NCBI RefSeq assembly: GCF_002954775.1
Contig: NZ_PJME01000004.1
Location: forward strand, 372,001-436,000
Direction of reading: 5' to 3'
DNA length: 64,000 bases
Origin: Streptomyces geranii
GTDB lineage: Bacteria > Actinomycetota > Actinomycetes > Streptomycetales > Streptomycetaceae
Below are positions 51,397 through 57,539 of the stretch, one piece after another. The notes under the pieces were generated by a model, which was given only the letters and a program-made list of their open reading frames with translations, did no database searches and was not told where the DNA came from. Position 1 is the stretch's first letter. Each line of letters begins with the position of its first letter. Position numbers and translations under genes: made by a program.

Positions 51397-51761
51397 CGGT
51401 GTCTCCTCGGTGATGCGTTACGGACACCGGGCAGCTGCGTGTCCGGCGCATGCCAAAACGGGCGTTTGGGGCATGCGTCGGCAACGGCCTGGTGCCGCAG
51501 GGGAATTGGGGAACGCGGGGGTTCGCCTGTGCTGTGGGGGAGTGCAGGCGCGGTGCGACTGTACTCGCCGGTAGAGGCTGATGTAAGCGCTTGTGAAGGT
51601 CCTCTTCGGACTCACAGGAACGCGGGGATTCCGGCGGGATCACGTACGGAACCAGCGGAGCCGCCGACGCGGCACGCCGCCACCCCGGCGTCCCGTCGTT
51701 TGCCCCGCCGTGGCTGGTTCTCTAGGCTCCTCCGAAGATCGCGTACAGGGGAGGCCGAGCA
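51397..51761. promoter_or_regulatory. divergent intergenic region with inverted repeat and cre-like site
   Basis: 365 nt without a supported gene. Two signals stand out. An inverted repeat with 8-bp arms (CGCATGCC at 51447-51454 and GGCATGCG at 51470-51477) lies 51-81 nt upstream of the secreted phosphodiesterase. TGTAAGCGCTTGTG at 51582-51595, with the palindrome AAGCGCTT, resembles a LacI/CcpA-type operator. Confidence 0.45.
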
Positions 51762-52283
51762 GTGGAACCGCAGGGCGGCGGGCCCGAGGGCGAGAAGGAC
51801 GAGGGTGACGAGGGGGCGTTCCCCGACTGGTTCGTGGAGAGCTTCGCCGACTACTGGCAGAGCATGGGCTCCTCACGCATCGAGGGCCGTATCGCCGCCC
51901 ACCTGATGGTCAGCGACGCCACCGAGGGCGTGTCGGCGGAGGAACTGGCCGAGGCGGCCGGTGCCAGCCGCGGCTCGGTGTCCACGTACACCCGCAGTCT
52001 CGTCGCGCGGGGCTTCGTACGCCTGGTGCGGCGTCCGGACGACCGGGCCCACTACTACGTCATGGACGAGGACGTCTGGGTCGGTTTCCTGGACAAGGAG
52101 CAGGCCTACCTGCGCAGCCAGAGCGCGCTCGCCGCCAGGGCGCTGGCCCGGACCACGCCCGGCGGCCCCGCCCACGAACGCATCCGCAACATGCGGGACT
52201 ACCTGAGCTGGCTGCTGGAGGTGCAGCAACTGCCCGCCGCGTGGCGGAGGTTCAAGGCGGAGCGGGACTCATCGGAGGGCTAG
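51762..52283 (+). CDS. GbsR/MarR-type transcriptional regulator
   Basis: 173 residues from a GTG at 51762 with AGGGGAGG upstream. SMGSSRIEGRIAAHLMVSD, VSAEELAEAAGASRGSVSTYTRSLVARGFVRLVRRPDDRAHYYVM is the winged helix of the GbsR group. A C-terminal helical region (RIRNMRDYLSWLLEV) likely dimerises. It has an acidic disordered N-terminus. The target is not evident; the convergent gene beyond it is of the SCO6745 family. Confidence 0.88.
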   Translation: MEPQGGGPEGEKDEGDEGAFPDWFVESFADYWQSMGSSRIEGRIAAHLMVSDATEGVSAEELAEAAGASRGSVSTYTRSLVARGFVRLVRRPDDRAHYYVMDEDVWVGFLDKEQAYLRSQSALAARALARTTPGGPAHERIRNMRDYLSWLLEVQQLPAAWRRFKAERDSSEG

Positions 52284-52345
52284 AGCGGAGCGAGCCCCTG
52301 TTGCCTGAGCGGGCGCTGAGCCGCCGGGGCATCCGGTGCCGAGTG

Positions 52346-53197
52346 TCACTGCGAGCCCGTCGCCGCCAGGGTCGCGGTGATGGGTTCGAGTTCGGTGATC
52401 AGTTCGTCGAGTTCGGCGGGGGACAGGGCGTCGTAGGGCGGGGTGGCGAGTTCGTCGGTGAGGGTTTCGACGCGTTGCTTGGTCGCGCGGCCGGCGTCGG
52501 TGAAGTGGCCGTCGGTGTCGACGAGTCCGCGTTCGCGCAGGCCGTCCATGACCGTGGCCAGGCGCTCCTTCGGCAGGTGGTGGATGCGTCCGAACGACTC
52601 CGCGGGGTGGATGCCCTGTTCCAGAGCGGAGAGCACGTGGGCCTCCGTGCCGCCGATGCGCGCGCCGACGAGCGCGGCGATGTGTCCGTCGCCCCGGTGC
52701 TCACGCAGCATGGTCGCGGAATGCCACAGCCGGGCGACGGGGTCGCCGGGTGCGTCGAGGGTGCGCATGCCGGCGTACATCACCCGGCCTTCGGTGGGGG
52801 CGCTCGTCGCGGCCTTGGTGGTCAGGTCCGCGGCGCGCACCAGGCCCGGGGAGTCGGCCAGCTCGTCGCCGAGGATGCGCCGTAGGGAGGCCGCGCTGCC
52901 CCGCTCCCGCGCGGCGACGGAGGCCTCGGGCGGGATCGTCTCCCAGGCGCCGGGGATGTGCCGTGCGGCTTCCCCGTCGGCGAAGTTGTAGAAGGCCGCG
53001 TGCACGACCCCGGCCGGCACCCGTCCCAGCGGTGCCGCGCGGCTGGCGAAGTAGCCGTCCCAGTAGGTGCGGTGGCCGAGTGCGGCCAGTTCCTCGTTGC
53101 ACTCGTCGGCGAGGAAGGTGACCAGGCAGATCGGCTCCAGGAGCTGGAACATGCGACGGGCGATGTGGGTCGTCGGGTGCGGGCGCGTCTTGTCCAT
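52346..53197 (-). CDS. SCO6745-family protein
   Basis: 283 residues. ARRMFQLLEPICLVTFLADECNEELAALG, YWDGYFASRAAPLGRVPAGVVHAAFYNF and LWHSATMLREHRGDGHIAALV are the conserved blocks of this actinobacterial family, which includes SalK-like proteins and has an internal winged-helix-like region. ATG 53197 has GAGGGAG upstream. No activity is established for the family. It ends convergently with the GbsR gene. Confidence 0.82.
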   Translation of the reverse strand: MDKTRPHPTTHIARRMFQLLEPICLVTFLADECNEELAALGHRTYWDGYFASRAAPLGRVPAGVVHAAFYNFADGEAARHIPGAWETIPPEASVAARERGSAASLRRILGDELADSPGLVRAADLTTKAATSAPTEGRVMYAGMRTLDAPGDPVARLWHSATMLREHRGDGHIAALVGARIGGTEAHVLSALEQGIHPAESFGRIHHLPKERLATVMDGLRERGLVDTDGHFTDAGRATKQRVETLTDELATPPYDALSPAELDELITELEPITATLAATGSQ

Positions 53198-53291
53198 CGG
53201 GCTCTCCCTCTGTCGGGTGTGCCGTCTTGGACCGTCCGGCGCACCGGAACTCATCGGTGAGCGGAGGGACGGACAGTTCGCGTCGCGGAGG

Positions 53292-54122
53292 TCACCTCTT
53301 GGTGAGTGAAACGCCCTGGCGCCGGAGGGTGCGGTGGCGGCCCAGGGGCAGGACGAGCGGGGCGCCCGACACCGGGTCCTCGATGACCTCGGCGCGCAGT
53401 CCGAAGACGTCCGCCACCGTCCGGGCGGTCACCACCTCGGCCGCGTCGCCCGTCGCGTACAGGGCTCCGTCCTTGACGGCGACCAGGTGGTCCGCGTACC
53501 GGGCGGCGAGGTTCAGGTCGTGGAGCACCATGACGACGGTGGTGCCCCGGTCGTGGTTGAGGTCGGTGAGCAGGTCGAGGACCTCCACCTGGTGGGTGAC
53601 GTCGAGGTAGGTGGTCGGTTCGTCGAGGAGGAGGACGTCGGTCTCCTGGGCGAGGGCCATCGCGATCCACACCCGCTGGCGCTGCCCGCCGGACAGCTCG
53701 TCCACCGGGCGGTCGGCGAGTTCCAGGACACCGGTGGCCTCCATCGCCCGTGCGACCGCCGCGTCGTCGGCGCGGGTCCAGCGGCTGAGCAGCGAGTGGT
53801 GCGGGTTGCGTCCGCGCGCGACCAGGTCGGCCACCGCGATGCCCTCGGGGGCCGCCGGGGACTGGGGGAGCAGGCCCAGGGCGAGGGCCACCTGGCGGGT
53901 GGGCGTGCGGTGGATGTCCTTGCCGTCGAGCAGCACGGCTCCGCGCTCGGGCGCGAGCAGCCGGGCCATGCCGCGCAACAGGGTGGACTTGCCGCAGGCG
54001 TTGGCACCGACGATCACGGTGACCCGGCCGGGCGGGACGCGCAGGTCGAGGCCGTCGATGACGGTCCGGCCGCCGTAGCCGAAGCGGGCGGCCTCCACGG
54101 TGAGGGTGCGGGTGGCGGTCAC
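53292..54122 (-). CDS. iron-siderophore ABC importer ATPase (FecE type)
   Basis: 276 residues from a GTG at 54122. Walker A is GANACGKST, signature LSGGQRQRVWIAMAL, Walker B VLLLDEPTTYLD, switch His in VLHDLNLAARYAD. The TTYLDVTHQVEVLDLL segment is distinctive of FecE/FhuC-like ATPases. Four nt follow the permease stop. It is the last gene of the siderophore operon. Confidence 0.93.
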   Translation of the reverse strand: MTATRTLTVEAARFGYGGRTVIDGLDLRVPPGRVTVIVGANACGKSTLLRGMARLLAPERGAVLLDGKDIHRTPTRQVALALGLLPQSPAAPEGIAVADLVARGRNPHHSLLSRWTRADDAAVARAMEATGVLELADRPVDELSGGQRQRVWIAMALAQETDVLLLDEPTTYLDVTHQVEVLDLLTDLNHDRGTTVVMVLHDLNLAARYADHLVAVKDGALYATGDAAEVVTARTVADVFGLRAEVIEDPVSGAPLVLPLGRHRTLRRQGVSLTKR

Positions 54123-54126
54123 AGGG

Positions 54127-55260
54127 CTACAGCGCTCCTTGGGTACGACGGGACCGGACGAGGAGCCACAGCAGACAGGGTGCGCCGAGGGCTCCGGTGA
54201 CGACGCCGACGGGAAAGCGGGTGTCGAAGGCGAACTGGCCGATCAGATCGGCGGTCAGGACGAGGGCCGCGCCGGTGAGGGCTGCGGGCAGCAGAGGGGA
54301 GCCGTTGCCGCCGGTCAGCCGGTGGGCGACGGGGCCGGAGAGGAAGGCGACGAACGCGATGGGCCCGGTCGTGGCGGTGGCGAGCGAGGTCAGACCGACC
54401 GCGCACAGCACGAGCACCAGACGGCTGGTCCCCACGCGCGTGCCGAGAGCACGGGCGCTGTCGTCCCCGAGCTGAAGCGCCGTCAGGGAGCGGCCCGCCA
54501 GCAGCAGTACGGCCGACAGCGGGAGCACTCCGGTGGCCAGTGGGCCCACCCCGTCCCAGAACGCCGAGCCGAGGCTCCCGGTCAGCCAGCGCATCGCCTC
54601 CTGCACCTCCCAGGCCGGGGCGCGCAGCAGGAGGTAGGAGACCACGCTGTTGAGCAGGGCGCCGACTCCGATGCCGACGAGGACCAGCCGGACCCCGAGC
54701 ACCCCCTGGCGGTAGGTGAGCAGATAGATGACGAGCGCGACCGCGAGGCCTGCGGGTACGGCGATCAGGAACACCGGCGTCCCGCCGAGCCCGAGGACGA
54801 CGATCGCGAACACGGCGGCGGCACTCGCGCCCGAGCTGATGCCGATGACATCGGGGCTGGCCAGCATGTTCCGCAGCAACGTCTGGAAGGTGGCCCCGGC
54901 CAGCCCGAACGCGAACCCGGCCAGCGCGCCGGTGAGCACCCGGGGCAGCCGCAGCCGCCCCACCGTGAAGGACGCGCCGGGCACGGTGTCGCCGAGAACG
55001 ACGCGCAGGGCGTCGTAAGGCGGATAGACGGTATGACCGACACAGAGGCTGGTGACGAACAGGACGGCGAGCAGCACGGTCAGCCCGGCGACGACCGTTC
55101 GCCTACGACGGATGCGGCGCAGCCGGCCGCGACGGACCAGGGCGACGGACGACGGGCTCACACCCAGCGCCCCCTCTGATGCTGACGCGTCCTCACCAAA
55201 CACCCCCTCTGGCCCTGACGCGCTCACACCGACCGCCCCCTCTGAAGTACTCGTACTCAC
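54127..55260 (-). CDS. FecCD-family siderophore permease (second subunit)
   Basis: 377 residues from a GTG overlapping the previous stop (GTGA). About nine to ten membrane helices with the FecCD landmarks LRLPRVLTGALAGFAFGLAGATFQTLLRNMLASPDVIG and TGPIAFVAFLSGPVAHRLTGG. The first ~45 residues are a repeat-rich, acidic extension built from three imperfect copies of an SEGAxGVSAS-like unit, absent from ordinary family members; a GTG/ATG start further in cannot be excluded. Confidence 0.9.
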   Translation of the reverse strand: MSTSTSEGAVGVSASGPEGVFGEDASASEGALGVSPSSVALVRRGRLRRIRRRRTVVAGLTVLLAVLFVTSLCVGHTVYPPYDALRVVLGDTVPGASFTVGRLRLPRVLTGALAGFAFGLAGATFQTLLRNMLASPDVIGISSGASAAAVFAIVVLGLGGTPVFLIAVPAGLAVALVIYLLTYRQGVLGVRLVLVGIGVGALLNSVVSYLLLRAPAWEVQEAMRWLTGSLGSAFWDGVGPLATGVLPLSAVLLLAGRSLTALQLGDDSARALGTRVGTSRLVLVLCAVGLTSLATATTGPIAFVAFLSGPVAHRLTGGNGSPLLPAALTGAALVLTADLIGQFAFDTRFPVGVVTGALGAPCLLWLLVRSRRTQGAL

Positions 55261-56252
55261 AGCTCCCGCACCTTCTGCTGACGGGCCACGGCGATGAACA
55301 CGGGCGCCCCGATGACGGCCGTGACGATGCCGACCTCCATGTCCCCGGGCCGGGCCACGAGTCGTCCGGTCACGTCGGCCAGGGTCACCAGTGCCGCGCC
55401 CGTCAGGGCGGAGAGCGGCAGGACCCAGCGGTTGTCGGGCCCGGTCAGCAGGCGGACGGTGTGCGGTACGACCAGACCGACGAAGCCGATGGGGCCCGCC
55501 GCGGCGGTCGCCGCGCCGCAGAGGAGGACCGCTCCGGCGGCGGCCGACAGCCGGGTACGCGCGACCCGTTCGCCGAGCCCGGCGGCGAGGTCGTCGCCGA
55601 GGGCGAGCGCGTTGAGCCCCCGGGCCGAGGCGAGGCTGAGGACGAACCCGGCGGCCAGCAACGGCAGCACCTGGAGGATGCCGTCCGCCGAGGCCCCGCC
55701 CACCCCGCCGATCTGCCAGAACCGGAAGGTGTTCACGACGTCGAGACGCGGCAGCAGCACCGCGCTGACCAGGGAGGAGAGTGCGGCGGTGACCATGGTC
55801 CCGACCAGCGCCAGCTTCACCGGGGTCGCGCCGCCGCGCCCGCGCGACCCGATGACGTACACGAGGGCGGCAGCCGCCCCGGCTCCGGCGACCGCGAGCC
55901 AGACGTACTGCCCGGGCGTGCTGATGCCGAGGTAGGCGATCCCGCAGACCACGGCGAGCGCGGCGCCCGCGTTGACGCCGAGGATGCCGGGGTCGGCCAG
56001 CGGATTGCGGGTCAGGCCCTGCATCACCGCACCGGCCGTGCCGAGCGCCGCGCCGACCAGCAGCGCGAGCCCCGTGCGGGGGACGCGCTGCCGGACGGCG
56101 GCCCGGGCGAGGGAACCGTCCTCGCCGTGCACGAGGGCGGCCAGTGCGTCGCCGGGGGAGACCGTTCGCGCGCCGAGCATGACGGACAGCGCGGCGGCCA
56201 CGGCGACCAGCAGCACGCAGGCCGGCAGCCACACCAACGGGCGTGTGCTCAC
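55257..56252 (-). CDS. FecCD-family siderophore permease (first subunit)
   Basis: 331 residues from a GTG at 56252 overlapping the binding-protein stop. It begins with a membrane helix (VWLPACVLLVAVAAALSVML). RVPRTGLALLVGAALGTAGAVMQGLTRNPLADPGILGVNAGAA and AAGPIGFVGLVVPHTVRLLTGPD are the family signatures. It forms a heterodimer with the 54127-55260 product and moves ferric-siderophore across the membrane. The very long upstream open frame is antisense/out-of-frame noise over the binding-protein gene. Confidence 0.93.
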   Translation of the reverse strand: MSTRPLVWLPACVLLVAVAAALSVMLGARTVSPGDALAALVHGEDGSLARAAVRQRVPRTGLALLVGAALGTAGAVMQGLTRNPLADPGILGVNAGAALAVVCGIAYLGISTPGQYVWLAVAGAGAAAALVYVIGSRGRGGATPVKLALVGTMVTAALSSLVSAVLLPRLDVVNTFRFWQIGGVGGASADGILQVLPLLAAGFVLSLASARGLNALALGDDLAAGLGERVARTRLSAAAGAVLLCGAATAAAGPIGFVGLVVPHTVRLLTGPDNRWVLPLSALTGAALVTLADVTGRLVARPGDMEVGIVTAVIGAPVFIAVARQQKVREL

Positions 56253-57319
56253 GTGAGGTTGGCCGCCGCGTCGGCGAGCAGGCCGGCGTACTCGTCGGTG
56301 ACGGCCGGGATGGTGAGCGCGGTGGGCGGGGACAGCGCGGCGGCCAGTTCGGAGTTGTCCGCCAGGACGACGACCGCACCCTTGGCGACCGCCGGGATCT
56401 TGCCGAGCAGCGGGTCCTTCTGGAGCCGGGCGAGGAGCTTGTCGTCGCCGTAGGTGACGATGATGTCGACGTCGTCGAAGACGTCGGCCTTCTCCGCGCT
56501 GAGGGTGGCGTAGAACTCCTGGGTCTTCGCCGACAGGTCCGTCAGGCTGGCCGGGTACTTCATGCCGAGGTCGACGGAGAACTGGTTCCGGGCGTCGTGG
56601 GTGGTGTAGTAGCCGACGGTGCTGAAGTCCTTGGGGTCGAAGTAGCCGACCAGCGCGGTACGGCCCGCGATCGTGGGGTGGCTCGTGGCCGCCTCGTCGA
56701 TCGTCTTCTCCAGGCTCGCGACGAGTGCGTCGCCCTCGGCGGCGAGGCCCAGCGCCTCGGCGTCGAGCCGGACGGTGTCCCGCCAGGTCGTGCCGTACGC
56801 GGTGTCGGGGTAGGCGACGGTCGGGGCGATCTCGCTGAGGGTCGTGTAGTCGGCCTTGGAGATGCCGGAGTGGGCGGCGAGGATCACGTCCGGCCGGGTG
56901 TCGGCTATCGCCTCGAAGTCGAGGCCGTCGGACTCGTCGAACAGCGCCGGGGTGTCGGCCTTCAGCTCCGTGAGCTTCTTGGTGGTCCACGACAGCACGT
57001 CGTCGCCGTCCTGGTCGCCGTACGCCTGCTTCGGGATGCCGACGGGGACGACGCCGAGGGCGAGGGCGGCGTCGTGGTTGCTCCACACGATCGTGGCGAC
57101 CCGCGTCGGCTTCTTCTCGATGACCGTCGTACCGAGGGCGTGCTTGATGCTGACGGGGAACGCGCCGGTGTCGGCAGAGGCCGAGCCGGAGGCGGCGGCG
57201 TCCGACGAGCCTGCTGATCCGCCGGTCGATTCGCTGCTCGCGCAACCGGTCAGGGCGAGCAGGGCGGAGGTCGCGCACACGGCCAGGGTTCTTCTGAGGG
57301 GCAGGGACAGGAGTCTCAT
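56249..57319 (-). CDS. iron-siderophore binding lipoprotein
   Basis: 356 residues. The signal peptide ends with lipobox LTGC (in LALTGCASSES). A Ser/Gly/Ala-rich linker follows, then the class III (FecB/FhuD-like) fold with PTRVATIVWSNHDAALALGVVPVG, RPDVILAAHSGISKADYTTLSEIAPTVAYP and a C-terminal ALTIPAVTDEYAGLLADAAANL. It is the first gene of the four-gene operon, and an iron-box-like sequence lies ~50 nt upstream, so iron repression is expected. Confidence 0.93.
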   Translation of the reverse strand: MRLLSLPLRRTLAVCATSALLALTGCASSESTGGSAGSSDAAASGSASADTGAFPVSIKHALGTTVIEKKPTRVATIVWSNHDAALALGVVPVGIPKQAYGDQDGDDVLSWTTKKLTELKADTPALFDESDGLDFEAIADTRPDVILAAHSGISKADYTTLSEIAPTVAYPDTAYGTTWRDTVRLDAEALGLAAEGDALVASLEKTIDEAATSHPTIAGRTALVGYFDPKDFSTVGYYTTHDARNQFSVDLGMKYPASLTDLSAKTQEFYATLSAEKADVFDDVDIIVTYGDDKLLARLQKDPLLGKIPAVAKGAVVVLADNSELAAALSPPTALTIPAVTDEYAGLLADAAANLT

Positions 57320-57367
57320 CGCGTCATCCGAGGGTTACAGGTGGCCGCTGAGCGGCGGGGGCGGAGG

Positions 57368-57386
57368 TGAGGCTAGCCTTACTTGG
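57368..57386. promoter_or_regulatory. DmdR/IdeR iron-box candidate
   Basis: The sequence TGAGGCTAGCCTTACTTGG agrees with the known actinobacterial iron-box consensus (TTAGGTTAGSCTAACCTAA) at 12 of 19 positions and contains the palindrome AGGCTAGCCT. It lies 49-67 nt upstream of the siderophore-binding gene, where it would overlap the -10 of a minus-strand promoter using TTGAAA (57401-57406 region) as -35. Confidence 0.6.
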
Positions 57387-57392
57387 CTCATA

Positions 57393-57411
57393 CTTTCAAT
57401 TATTTTGAAAG
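57393..57411. repeat. A/T-rich inverted repeat between divergent promoters
   Basis: CTTTCAA (57393-57399) and TTGAAAG (57405-57411) are perfect 7-bp arms around TTATT. It is the most A/T-rich patch in the neighbourhood and could be an operator or the UP/-35 region of the siderophore promoter. Confidence 0.5.
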
Positions 57412-57471
57412 ATGGGTGGGGTTATCTACCGTGAATCCCTGCATTTCGGGCACGTTGGGTGTCGCTGGGCA

Positions 57472-57520
57472 TTGACGCGTCCGAGATGTCGGCTCTACGG
57501 TTGCCGGAACGTTCCGGCAA
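57472..57520 (+). promoter_or_regulatory. promoter plus 20-bp perfect LacI-type operator
   Basis: TTGACG (57472-57477) and TACGGT (57496-57501) with an 18-nt spacer form a good promoter. TTGCCGGAAC followed by GTTCCGGCAA (57501-57520) is a perfect 20-bp palindrome with a central CG, placed on the start point. A copy with 18 of 20 identical bases lies at the importer promoter (61699-61718). Confidence 0.75.
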
Positions 57521-57539
57521 GACAGAGGCTGAGTCCGCC

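Noticed and set aside
51397..51761. Small gene in the gap upstream of the GbsR gene
   Set aside because: Short frames on both strands lack ribosome sites and plausible composition.
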